Source: Pelobacter seleniigenes DSM 18267
GTDB lineage: Bacteria > Desulfobacterota > Desulfuromonadia > Desulfuromonadales > Geopsychrobacteraceae
Length of the DNA: 64,000 bases
Direction of reading: 5' to 3'
NCBI RefSeq assembly: GCF_000711225.1
Contig: NZ_JOMG01000002.1
Location: 1,252,501-1,316,500, forward strand
Position numbers and translations under genes: made by a program. The stretch's first letter is position 1, and each line of letters opens with the position of its first letter. Below the pieces are notes generated by a model. The model was not told the origin of the DNA. It searched no databases and saw only the letters and a list, made by a program, of their open reading frames with translations. This document shows positions 26,910 to 34,956 of this stretch, piece by piece.

Positions 26910-26938
26910 AGGATATAATTCACTATCTTTTCAGTCAA
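26910..26938 (-). promoter_or_regulatory. Sigma-70 promoter of the candidate small RNA
   Basis: TTGACT at 26938-26933 and TATCCT at 26915-26910, spacer exactly 17 bases, AT-rich. The predicted start near 26903 coincides with the first base of the RNA's 5' stem. Confidence 0.65.
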
Positions 26939-27090
26939 GATATTATCCGCTCAGCATAAACTCTTATTTGTCGAGATAAATCCTGGCTCCGCCGGAAGAT
27001 GATTCCATAGCCTCGCCAACTCTTTTCTGTTATGCTGGCCAATTCAACTGCGTTTCTTTAAATATCGAACTGAATTTAACAGAGGTCAAG

Positions 27091-28170
27091 ATGTCGAGCA
27101 GTTTCGGTCGATTTTTCAAAATCAGCACATTCGGTGAATCTCATTGCCCCGGCGTAGGGGTTGTCGTTGACGGCGTTCCGCCGCAGCTGGCCCTCAGTGA
27201 ACAAGATATCCAGGTCCAGCTTGACCGGCGCAGGCCGGGCGGCAACCGCCTCGGCACCGAACGAAATGAAGCCGATCAGGTGCAGATCCTCTCCGGAGTC
27301 GAAAACGGCCTGACCCTGGGCACCCCTATCGGTATGCTGGTCAAAAACAAGGATCAGCGTCCCGGCGATTACGGTTCCATGAGCGAGATCCCCCGCCCCT
27401 CCCATGCCGATTACACCTATCGCATGAAATACGGGATCCATGCCTCCAGCGGTGGCGGCCGGTCCAGTGCCCGGGAAACCATCGGCCGGGTGGCCGCCGG
27501 TGCCGTGGCCGAGAAATTTCTGTTGGAACAGTTCGGTATTGAGATTGTCGCCTGGGTCAGCTCGGTCGGCAACCATGATGCCGCGGCCGTCGATATGAAC
27601 AGTATCAGCCGTGAGTTGGTCGACGAGAACGCGATCCGCTGCCCGGACCCTGCGGCAGCCGCTAATATGACCGAAGAGATCGTCGCGGCCCGCGAAGCCA
27701 AAGACTCGGTGGGCGGAGTGGTCAGCTGTGTCTGTCGCAACCTTCCCGCTGGTCTCGGCGAGCCGGTCTTTGATCGCCTCGAAGCCATGCTCGCCCACGC
27801 CATGCTATCGCTCCCCGCGACCAAGGGGTTTGAACTCGGCTCCGGCTTTGCCGGGGCACGCATGCGCGGCTCAGCCCATAATGACCCCTTTATCAACCGG
27901 GCGGGCAGATTGGGCACCCTGACCAACCATAGCGGCGGGATTCAGGGGGGCATCTCCAACGGTGAGCCGGTCTATTTCCGGGTCGCCTTCAAGCCCCCGG
28001 CAACCATCGGCCAGGCCCAGCAGACGGTAAAATATACCGGAGAAGACGCCTTGCTTGAAGCCAAAGGACGACACGATCCCTGTGTGGTTCCCCGGGCGGT
28101 TCCGATCGTGGAAACCATGACCGCTCTGGTTCTGGCCGATCTGGCCATGATTCAGAAAATGCGCCAATAA
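27091..28170 (+). CDS. aroC: Chorismate synthase
   Basis: 359 residues. It catalyses the last shikimate-pathway step, EPSP to chorismate, using reduced FMN. The three family signatures are present: [14 protein letters not shown] near residue 15, the [14 protein letters not shown]-like [19 protein letters not shown] near 118, and a C-terminal [16 protein letters not shown] near 325. AGAGG lies nine bases upstream of the ATG. A terminator directly follows the gene. Confidence 0.97.
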   Translation: MSSSFGRFFKISTFGESHCPGVGVVVDGVPPQLALSEQDIQVQLDRRRPGGNRLGTERNEADQVQILSGVENGLTLGTPIGMLVKNKDQRPGDYGSMSEIPRPSHADYTYRMKYGIHASSGGGRSSARETIGRVAAGAVAEKFLLEQFGIEIVAWVSSVGNHDAAAVDMNSISRELVDENAIRCPDPAAAANMTEEIVAAREAKDSVGGVVSCVCRNLPAGLGEPVFDRLEAMLAHAMLSLPATKGFELGSGFAGARMRGSAHNDPFINRAGRLGTLTNHSGGIQGGISNGEPVYFRVAFKPPATIGQAQQTVKYTGEDALLEAKGRHDPCVVPRAVPIVETMTALVLADLAMIQKMRQ

Positions 28171-28176
28171 CAAATG

Positions 28177-28207
28177 ACCGGAGCGGCCAGCCGCTCCGGT
28201 TTTAAAA
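28177..28207 (+). terminator. Intrinsic terminator after aroC
   Basis: ACCGGAGCGGC and GCCGCTCCGGT pair over a very short loop, followed by TTTAAAAT. Seven bases after the aroC stop. Confidence 0.8.
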
Positions 28208-28246
28208 TTCAGCTGACAAGTTTTTCTTGCCAAGATAAGAGTTCCC

Positions 28247-29113
28247 ATGATTATCGACTGGTATCCGGGCCACATGAAGAAGGCCCGGGCACAGATCACT
28301 GAAATCCTGCCTAAAATTGACCTGGTTATCGAGGTTCTTGACGCCCGCTTACCGATCAGCAGCGCCAACCCTCTGCTGGAACGGTTGCGCAACAACAAAC
28401 CCTGCATCAAGGTCCTCAACAAGGCTGATTTGGCCGATTCCAGCGTCACCAAAGCCTGGATCAGCAAGCTGGAGCAGCAGCAGGCCGTCAAGGCCTTGGC
28501 AATCGACGCCAAAGACCGCCGCGATGCCGGACTGATTCCCAAGCTCTGCCGCAAGATGCTCACAGCGCGGGTCAAGGCCGGAAAACCTTTGCGGATTCTT
28601 ATTGTCGGGATTCCCAATGTTGGCAAATCGACCCTGATCAATACCATGGCTGGCAAGAAAATCGCCCGGGTCGGCGACAAGCCAGCCATCACCACCTGCC
28701 CACAGCAGATTGACCTGCGCAACGGGATTCTGCTTTCGGATACGCCGGGGATTCTTTGGCCGATTCTCGACAGCGTCCCCGGTGCCTGCCGACTGGCGGC
28801 CAGCGGGGCTATTGGTGATGACGCCTATGATTCGACGGCTGTCGGCCTGGTCAGCGCCGAGTACCTGAGCGAACGCTACCCCGGCCTGCTGCTGAAACGC
28901 TATAAGCTCGACCGACTCCCTGACACCCCGCTGTTACTGCTGGAGGAGATCGGCCGGCAACGCGGCTGCCTGGTCAGCGGCGGCGAAGTCGACCTGCATC
29001 GTGCCGCGGAGGTGCTGCTGCGCGAATTGCGGGGTGGGAAAATCGGTCCCATCAGCCTGGAAAGACCGAACGAAACAAACAGTGCTTTTGAAAGGGCGAC
29101 GGAAACCCAATGA
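28247..29113 (+). CDS. ylqF: YlqF/RbgA-type circularly permuted GTPase
   Basis: 288 residues. G-motifs run in permuted order: G4 LNKADL near residue 65 comes before G1 GIPNVGKST near 124 and G3 SDTPGIL near 165. The N-terminus IIDWYPGHMKKA is the YlqF/RbgA mark. RbgA acts in late 50S ribosome assembly in Bacillus; the proteobacterial role is inferred from that. It overlaps the RRM gene by four bases. Confidence 0.92.
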   Translation: MIIDWYPGHMKKARAQITEILPKIDLVIEVLDARLPISSANPLLERLRNNKPCIKVLNKADLADSSVTKAWISKLEQQQAVKALAIDAKDRRDAGLIPKLCRKMLTARVKAGKPLRILIVGIPNVGKSTLINTMAGKKIARVGDKPAITTCPQQIDLRNGILLSDTPGILWPILDSVPGACRLAASGAIGDDAYDSTAVGLVSAEYLSERYPGLLLKRYKLDRLPDTPLLLLEEIGRQRGCLVSGGEVDLHRAAEVLLRELRGGKIGPISLERPNETNSAFERATETQ

Positions 29114-29454
29114 CAGAAAAAACCAAAATCAAGGAATTGTTCGTTTCAGAGCTGCCCTTTGAAACGAGCGAAGAAGAACTCAGACAACTATTCTCGACCT
29201 GCGGCACGGTTCGCTCGGTTTTCATGCTCAACGATGACCGCGGCCAGTTCAAAGGGATCGCCTTTATCAAGATGTCCAACGAAAAGGAAAACCGTGAAGC
29301 CGTTAACATTCTTGATGGCACAAAGCTGGATAAACGCTACATCAAGGTGGCTCCGGCCCGCCCCAAAGGTGCTGCTCCCGAACCTCAGGAAGAAGTGCTA
29401 CCGCAACGCTCACGGCGCCGCAGAATGCCCAAGGGCCGGAAAAAAGTTCGCTAA
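29110..29454 (+). CDS. RRM-type RNA-binding protein
   Basis: 114 residues: one RNA recognition motif with RNP2 LFVSELPF (residues 8-15) and RNP1 KGIAFIKM near 47, followed by a basic tail rich in Arg and Lys (SRRRRMPKGRKKVR). Such small RRM proteins occur in several bacterial phyla and bind RNA with unknown targets. Translational coupling to a ribosome-assembly GTPase (ATGA overlap) suggests a ribosome-linked role, an inference only. Confidence 0.88.
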   Translation: MTEKTKIKELFVSELPFETSEEELRQLFSTCGTVRSVFMLNDDRGQFKGIAFIKMSNEKENREAVNILDGTKLDKRYIKVAPARPKGAAPEPQEEVLPQRSRRRRMPKGRKKVR

Positions 29455-29613
29455 ACTGCGCGCCCCAGCCGAGGCGCTGCCAAGCCGCTCACGCATTACT
29501 TTTGCGAGGGGGGAAACCGCGTACCGTTCTTCGCTGGCCTGAAAAGGTTCGCGAATGAACCTGTTCAACCAGCAGCCAGTCCGGAACAGAGATTTTTCCA
29601 GCAACCAAAAAAC

Positions 29614-29644
29614 CGGCCCCGCCCAATGGCGAGGCCGATTTTTT
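29614..29644. terminator. Bidirectional terminator
   Basis: CGGCC and CGCC pair with GGCG and GGCCG around CAAT with single mismatches, followed by TTTTTT on the plus strand and preceded by six A (T-run on the minus strand). It serves the RRM gene and the convergent barrel gene. Confidence 0.85.
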
Positions 29645-29652
29645 ATGGCCTG

Positions 29653-31134
29653 CTAAAAGTTAAAGCTCAGTGCTGCGGAAATCTTCGCTTCCTGCGGGAT
29701 ATCAGAACCGTCGTATTCATAAGAATCCGCGGCAAAAGCCCCGGCAATATCCAACCGTGCTGCCCAGAGGTTCACCCCCAGGCCTGCCGTATAGACAAAA
29801 TCAACGTCGCTGTTGGCGAGGTTTTTATAACCGCCCAGGCGCAGCGCAAGGACATGGAATGCATCCCATTCGAGACCGACGGAAATATTCCGGGTATCAT
29901 ACCCCGGAAAGGTGGTCTCACTCTCAACCAGATCGATATTCGCCTCGATCGTTAGCGTCTCCAGGGGCATATAGGCAACCCCGGCAGTGACCTGCGGATC
30001 AAGGCGGACATCTGCAGCCCGCAAAGTCACCGTTTCACCGTTATCGAGGAGCACAGTCTTGGAGAAACCGTCAAACTTGGGTGAATTCAGATTGCGTCCG
30101 ACCAACCCGAAAGAAAACTGACCATATTTTGCCATCACCCCCAAATCGACCCCGAAGGTGGTGGTTTCCTGATAATGTTCGTCCGTTTCCGAAAGGGCAT
30201 CACCGGCGTTATTATCGAATACGGAAACCTGATTCTTATAAACCCGCCCCCGCATCAGTTTCAGGTTACCGCCGATCGCGATATGCGGGGTCAGTCGGTA
30301 GCCGTAACTGAGGGGCAGCTCGACAATGCTGATGCCATGCAGATCGACAGTGGTCGTGTTATCGTCCAGAGTCGTACTGGTCGTCGAGCCGGTCGCATCG
30401 GCGACATCCACCAGCAGGTTGACAACGCCATCGACATCACTGCTGGAAATGCCCTGCTGCCGAGCGGCATAGTCGATATTCTGAATCGCCTCACTGGTGT
30501 AGCCGGCAGCCAGCAGCGCAGCCTGCTGATCCGCGTTCAACAGCGTGACCTGACCGTCGTCGCCACTGAGCACAACCGCTTCAATATCCGTATTTAACTC
30601 ATCCTGGGTGACCGTAAAACCCAGGTTCAGGGTATCCACACTGGTGACCCGCCCTGAAGCCGCGGCATAGGAACGGACCCCAATGCAGAAACGCCCGGCC
30701 CGGACGCCAATCCCGACGGTGGCATCTGCGGTCACCCCGGTCTTGTCCTCCTCAACCGCGTTCAGCGCTTCGGTCAACAGCAGCAGGTCATGCAGATCCG
30801 ACTCATTTTCAATGCCGACCTTCAGCTGGTCCAGGTCGATATCATTAAGATCATCGATATATTGACTGAAGTCGCTGTGCAAGCGGTAGCCGGCTGCGGC
30901 AGTGAGATCAATGCCAAACTTATCGGCGGCCTTCTCCCCCGCCGCCGGATCGCCCATAAACCCGAACGCGGCCGGATTGTAATACTGGGCGCTGGTATCA
31001 TGCACAGAGGCAACATTCGCCCCGCCCATCCCCATGGCACGGGGCGAAGCGAAATAAGTATCCAAAGCGAAAACAAACTGCGGACAAACCGCCAGAACCA
31101 ACAGCACCAGACCAATAATTCTGCTCATCTTCAC
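29653..31134 (-). CDS. TraF_2-type (FadL-like) outer-membrane barrel protein
   Basis: 493 residues. A signal peptide (about 1-23, ending VFA) is followed by the ASPRAMGMGGANVASV and YNPAAFGFM pattern typical of the TraF_2 / FadL-like group, and alternating strands through to a C-terminal Phe (ALSFNF), as in barrel proteins. Databases often call these conjugal transfer protein TraF, but nothing nearby supports conjugation. It follows the histidine kinase gene by 83 bp on the same strand and may belong to its regulon. Confidence 0.75.
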   Translation of the reverse strand: MKMSRIIGLVLLVLAVCPQFVFALDTYFASPRAMGMGGANVASVHDTSAQYYNPAAFGFMGDPAAGEKAADKFGIDLTAAAGYRLHSDFSQYIDDLNDIDLDQLKVGIENESDLHDLLLLTEALNAVEEDKTGVTADATVGIGVRAGRFCIGVRSYAAASGRVTSVDTLNLGFTVTQDELNTDIEAVVLSGDDGQVTLLNADQQAALLAAGYTSEAIQNIDYAARQQGISSSDVDGVVNLLVDVADATGSTTSTTLDDNTTTVDLHGISIVELPLSYGYRLTPHIAIGGNLKLMRGRVYKNQVSVFDNNAGDALSETDEHYQETTTFGVDLGVMAKYGQFSFGLVGRNLNSPKFDGFSKTVLLDNGETVTLRAADVRLDPQVTAGVAYMPLETLTIEANIDLVESETTFPGYDTRNISVGLEWDAFHVLALRLGGYKNLANSDVDFVYTAGLGVNLWAARLDIAGAFAADSYEYDGSDIPQEAKISAALSFNF

Positions 31135-31151
31135 ATTTATCCTCCCGCACG

Positions 31152-31190
31152 ATGTATCTTTTTAGTTACATTTTGAGTAGGAGGATACAT
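31152..31190. repeat. Inverted repeat ATGTATC/GATACAT before the barrel gene
   Basis: Seven-base arms at 31152-31158 and 31184-31190 with a 25-base AT-rich spacer, 18 bp upstream of the barrel gene start. Possible operator or leader stem. Confidence 0.4.
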
Positions 31191-31217
31191 GAACTAAAAT
31201 TAATTTACTAGTATTTT

Positions 31218-32351
31218 TTAATTTCCGCTCTTCCTTCCCGCACTTCGTTCTTTGGCCGCGATGGCTGGAAGGGCGGTTTCCATGGGTGGACTTGTTGGTA
31301 TCCTCAGCCAGATCCGGGTCAGTCCCGGTCGGCTTTCGGCACCGACCTGACCGCCATGCGCGATCACCAGCTGCTTGACGATGGCCAGGCCGATCCCGGC
31401 CCCGCCATGCTCTCGCGAACGGGACCGATCGGCCCGGAAGAAACGTTCGAAAATATAGGGGAGGTCGGCGGCAGCAATCCCTTCGCCGCTGTTGGTGACG
31501 GAAATTTCCACTATATCCGTCAGCTGCCGACCGCTGATGCTGACCCGGCCCCCCTCCGGAGAATAACGCAGGGCGTTCTCCAGCAGGTTGCGCAGGGCCT
31601 GGAGAATTTTGTCAAAATCGGCCACCAGGGTCAGCGCATCGGGCACCTGGACATCAATGCCAATCTGTTTGGCCTGAAAGCGCAGTTGGAACAGCGGCAA
31701 CAGCTGCGCGATCATGGACGCAACCTGAAACTGGCGCCGCTGCAGAAAGGCCTCGGCCGATTCAGCTTTGGAGAGCTGCTGCAAATCATCGACCAGATCA
31801 ACCAGCCGCAATGTCTCCTGTTCAAGCATGCGAAAGGTATCCACTGAGGGCGGCAGCACCGTATCGCTTAAGCCTTCGAAATAGCCACGCAGGTTGGTCA
31901 ATGGCGTGCGCAGCTCATGGGCGATATCGGAGACCATGCTTTTACGCAACCCTTCCAGCTTCTCAAGGCTGTCGGCCATACTGTTAAAGGCTATCCCGAG
32001 CTGGCCGACTTCATCCGATGAAACCACCTCTACCCGGTTGGAAAAATTCCCGGCCGCCAATTCGCGGGAAATCCGCGTCATTTGGGACAACGGCCGCAAC
32101 ACCCGCTTGGTCATCAGATAACTGAGAGTCAAGGCCAGGGCCAGCGCTGCCAACGCAGCCCAGAGCAGGTAGCGGTGGACCGCTTCGATAAACATCCGAT
32201 GACTGTCCAGGGGTTCGATGGAGTAGTTTTCCATCAGCCGCATGAAATAAGCCGCAGCCAGATGATCAATGGCCAGCCAGACCACCAGAATGGTCAAAAA
32301 AATCACCGGAATGATGTTCAGCAACAATTTCCAGAGCAGATGCTGTTTCAT
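31218..32351 (-). CDS. Sensor histidine kinase (HAMP-HisKA-HATPase)
   Basis: 377 residues. Two transmembrane helices (about 7-30 and 60-80) frame a short periplasmic loop of only about 30 residues, then HAMP, the phosphoacceptor SDIAHELRTPLTNLRG, the N-box NLLENALRYSPEGG and G-boxes PYIFERFFR and GGAGIGLAIVK. It overlaps the response regulator gene by four bases. The small loop suggests sensing at the membrane rather than of a large ligand. Confidence 0.93.
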   Translation of the reverse strand: MKQHLLWKLLLNIIPVIFLTILVVWLAIDHLAAAYFMRLMENYSIEPLDSHRMFIEAVHRYLLWAALAALALALTLSYLMTKRVLRPLSQMTRISRELAAGNFSNRVEVVSSDEVGQLGIAFNSMADSLEKLEGLRKSMVSDIAHELRTPLTNLRGYFEGLSDTVLPPSVDTFRMLEQETLRLVDLVDDLQQLSKAESAEAFLQRRQFQVASMIAQLLPLFQLRFQAKQIGIDVQVPDALTLVADFDKILQALRNLLENALRYSPEGGRVSISGRQLTDIVEISVTNSGEGIAAADLPYIFERFFRADRSRSREHGGAGIGLAIVKQLVIAHGGQVGAESRPGLTRIWLRIPTSPPMETALPAIAAKERSAGRKSGN

Positions 32352-33058
32352 GACGGTAGCTCATCTTCAGAAAAACGATAGCCGAAGCCACGGACCGTCT
32401 CGATGAAAACCGGTCGGGCCGGATCACGCTCGATTTTCTGGCGCAGCTTGTTGATATGCACATCAATGACTCTTTCCACCACAGCCTCTTCATGCTCGTA
32501 AAATTTCCGCAGCAACTCTCCGCGGCTGAACAACCGGCCCGGCGCGGACATCAATGTGTGCAGCAGGATGTATTCCGTCGAGGTCAGGTTGACCGCTTTT
32601 CCACCCAGGGTCACCTTGTGTTTCTCCGGTTCCAGACACAGCGGGCCGTGCTTTAATAGCCTGGCCACGGCCTGGGACTGTGGCGTGCGGGTTCGCCGCA
32701 GAATCGCCTTGACCCGCTCCACCAGTTCCCTGGGACTAAACGGCTTGATCACATAGTCATCGGCCCCCAAAGAGAACCCGAGAACCCGATCGATTTCCTC
32801 TTCCCGCGCGGTCAGCATCAGGATCGGCACATTCGACTCGGCCCGTAGCCGGCGGCAAATCTCCAGGCCGTCCAGCCCCGGCAGCATCAGATCGAGGATG
32901 ACCAAGGCCGGCTGACCGGTTCTGGCCGCAAGCAGCCCGGCCTCACCATCATGCTCGATCCGGGTCTCAAACCCTTCCTGGCGCAAATAGGTCGCCACCA
33001 GATTGGCCGTATTCCGGTCATCTTCAACAATCAGAATGCACCTGACAGCTTCGCTCAT
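32348..33058 (-). CDS. OmpR/PhoB-family response regulator
   Basis: 236 residues after trimming the frame to the ATG at 33058, which has GGGAG seven bases before it and starts MSEAVRCILIVEDD. The receiver has phospho-Asp in VILDLMLPGLDG near residue 55 and Lys in YVIKPFSP near 104; the C-terminal winged helix ends IETVRGFGYRFSED. It is the partner of the overlapping kinase. A divergent outer-membrane protein gene shares its upstream region, a likely target. Confidence 0.93.
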   Translation of the reverse strand: MSEAVRCILIVEDDRNTANLVATYLRQEGFETRIEHDGEAGLLAARTGQPALVILDLMLPGLDGLEICRRLRAESNVPILMLTAREEEIDRVLGFSLGADDYVIKPFSPRELVERVKAILRRTRTPQSQAVARLLKHGPLCLEPEKHKVTLGGKAVNLTSTEYILLHTLMSAPGRLFSRGELLRKFYEHEEAVVERVIDVHINKLRQKIERDPARPVFIETVRGFGYRFSEDELPS

Positions 33059-33196
33059 AAGCAGGCTCCCGAGATCTAATCTGGTTTCCATTCCGGTTAA
33101 CGTCACCGCGCGGCCATGGTTTCGGCGCCAGGTATCAACCCGGCCGCCAGACTCCATCATAGCAGTAATCCTGCAACAAAGGTTCCACAGAACAGG

Positions 33197-33239
33197 AACA
33201 TTAGAAAGACTGACACAAAAATTTACCTGTGCTAATGTT
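33197..33239. promoter_or_regulatory. Perfect inverted repeat AACATTAG/CTAATGTT in a divergent promoter region
   Basis: Eight-base arms with a 27-base spacer lie between the regulator gene and the outer-membrane protein gene, about 50 bp before the latter. Candidate binding site for the neighbouring regulator. Confidence 0.45.
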
Positions 33240-33290
33240 TTGCAATCATCAGATACCTGCTCAACCCTTATCCAAAGGAGACCCAAACCG

Positions 33291-34052
33291 ATGTTTACAA
33301 AATGGAAAGCTTTGCCCCTGCTTGCGCTGCTGCTCTGCTCCGGCAACCTCCATGCCGATGAATTAATATCCCTCAAGGCCGGATACCAGGTTCTCAGCCC
33401 GGAAGGGACCATTGCCGGAAGTATCAATGGACAAGGCGGTAAAGTCGATATCCAGGATGATCTCAACCTTGACGACAGCGAAGAATTCACCGGCGAAGTT
33501 GCCCTGCAATGGGGGGACACCCGCCTGGCCCTGAATTATTTACCGATTGACCTTTCCGGGACCGGAACGTTGTCCAAGTCCATTGAACTGAACGGTCAGG
33601 TGTTCAATGCCAGCACCAGGGTCAACAGCGATCTGACCATCGACCTGTACGATTTCAGCTTGACCCACTACCTGATCAATTTCGATGACCTCCCGGTCCG
33701 GCTGCAGCTGGGACCGGAGCTCAGTGTCAAAGTCGCCGATGCCGAATTCTCGGTCAAGGATCTCACCACGGGTGAATCCGCCTCGGAATCGGTCACGGCT
33801 CCCATTCCCACGATCGGTGCCCGGGGACGGGTGGCACTGTCCGATTTCCTCGGTGTTTCCGGCCGGATCGGCTACATGGAATTCGACGGCAATCATTTCA
33901 TGGATGCCGAAGCCCAGGTCGAATTTTCGCCGCTGCCGGTGGTCGGGTTCTATGCCGGCTACCGTTATTTCGATCTTAAGATCGACGAAAGCGATCTCTA
34001 TGTTGAAACGGAAATTTCCGGTCCTTTTGCCGGAGCCCTCGTCCGCTTCTGA
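33291..34052 (+). CDS. Predicted outer-membrane beta-barrel protein
   Basis: 253 residues. A signal peptide (about 1-21, ending NLHA) is followed by alternating hydrophobic strands and the ending SGPFAGALVRF with a C-terminal Phe, as expected for a BAM substrate. AAAGGAG lies ten bases before the ATG; the much longer frame upstream is antisense to the response regulator. No named family recognised. Divergent from the two-component genes. Confidence 0.75.
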   Translation: MFTKWKALPLLALLLCSGNLHADELISLKAGYQVLSPEGTIAGSINGQGGKVDIQDDLNLDDSEEFTGEVALQWGDTRLALNYLPIDLSGTGTLSKSIELNGQVFNASTRVNSDLTIDLYDFSLTHYLINFDDLPVRLQLGPELSVKVADAEFSVKDLTTGESASESVTAPIPTIGARGRVALSDFLGVSGRIGYMEFDGNHFMDAEAQVEFSPLPVVGFYAGYRYFDLKIDESDLYVETEISGPFAGALVRF

Positions 34053-34061
34053 TCATCCTCT

Positions 34062-34090
34062 CTCGGGAGGCGCCGTCTGCGCCTCCCGAG
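34062..34090 (+). terminator. Terminator-like hairpin after the outer-membrane protein gene
   Basis: CTCGGGAGGCGC and GCGCCTCCCGAG form a perfect 12-bp stem with a five-base loop, nine bases after the stop. Only TTGTTG follows, so the U-tract is poor. Confidence 0.65.
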
Positions 34091-34212
34091 TTGTTGACCG
34101 CCCCTGCCAACCAACAACGGACTCCTTCCCATTTCATTACCACTGATTTTTTTGCTTCCCCGCTTTGCATCCAACCAGCCCAATCCGTTATCCTATGGAA
34201 TATCCCCTGGCA

Positions 34213-34287
34213 GACCGGTGCAAACCCGCCGGCGACTTGCTAAGCCGTTGGTTTGCGAGGTCGGGAAAAGTGCTTTCCTGCCGACCT
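34213..34287 (+). ncRNA. Structured leader with two hairpins and mutually exclusive pairing
   Basis: Hairpin 1 pairs GCAAACC (34220-34226) with GGTTTGC (34250-34256) and encloses CGGC/GCCG. Hairpin 2 pairs AGGTCGG (34258-34264) with CCGACCT (34281-34287) and encloses GGAAA/TTTCC. GACC at 34213-34216 could instead pair with GGTC at 34259-34262, extending hairpin 1 and breaking hairpin 2. It lies 80 bp before the small gene at 34367. It contains GCAAACC, GAC and AAGCC in GEMM-like order but lacks the GEMM tetraloop and receptor, so it is not assigned. Confidence 0.45.
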
Positions 34288-34366
34288 ACATGAAGAAGGG
34301 CCATGCGGAACTTTTTCAACCTCTGTCAGGGACTTTCTAAATCATTTTTTTCGAATGGAATGGAGT

Positions 34367-34720
34367 ATGTCAGCTAAAATCATCCCCCTGGAAAAAGAAA
34401 AAAAATCGATCAAGGATCTCGTCAATGATGCCGTGGAAACCAATCTCTCCCACCTGAGCCCACAGGTTCTGAGTTGTTTGAAGACTGAGGTCGAAACCCT
34501 TCTCGAAAAACATTTTACGGCCCAACCCCCGGAAATGACGGTCAAACTGCCATCAGACCTGACCACAGAACAGTTTCAAATGATTCGAGATAATTTCAAT
34601 GTCGCTTTTAACGAACACAACGAACGAATGATCCAGCGCTCCAACTCGATTTTTCTGGACCTCTACCTGTCACGGCTGGAATACTGTGAATTGAAATACG
34701 GCCGACCGGAGCAAGTCTAG
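34367..34720 (+). CDS. Small hypothetical cytoplasmic protein
   Basis: 117 residues, no signal peptide or membrane helix; charged, probably mostly helical. Visible stretches are KKSIKDLVNDAVETNLSHL and a C-terminal NSIFLDLYLSRLEYCELKYG. Start at the ATG at 34367, with GGAA five bases upstream; ATG at 34355 in the same frame is an alternative. No family recognised. It stands behind the two-hairpin leader, which suggests control at the RNA level. Confidence 0.65.
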   Translation: MSAKIIPLEKEKKSIKDLVNDAVETNLSHLSPQVLSCLKTEVETLLEKHFTAQPPEMTVKLPSDLTTEQFQMIRDNFNVAFNEHNERMIQRSNSIFLDLYLSRLEYCELKYGRPEQV

Positions 34721-34956
34721 CGGGTTGTTGAAAAAATCCATCCCTGGCCTTTTTCAAGCCCGGTGGAGAAAAATGTGATTTCTTTCACCTTACAAAATCA
34801 ATGAGGTAGAAAGACGCCCTTGATTTTGATCGCCATCCATGGGCTCGGCAGGCTGTTTTTCAATAGCCTGCTGAACGGCAAGGGCACGGGTATCCCCACC
34901 GGACCTGGCTCATCCGTCATGAAATTTCAGTTTGCCTCATCCGCAGAGAGGGTCTC
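34721..34956. other. Intergenic region with a stem-loop
   Basis: No gene seen. GCAGGCT and AGCCTGC (near 34851-34877) form a 7-bp stem over TGTTTTTCAAT; the motif TTTTCAATAGCCTGCTGA looks like a fragment of a dispersed repeat, but no second copy was found in this window. Confidence 0.35.

Noticed and set aside
29653-31134. Conjugation protein TraF
   Set aside because: The family name TraF_2 is misleading; signal peptide, barrel pattern and lack of transfer genes argue for an outer-membrane protein.
34152-34340. 62-codon frame over the structured leader
   Set aside because: It crosses both stable hairpins, has no ribosome site and no plausible protein pattern.
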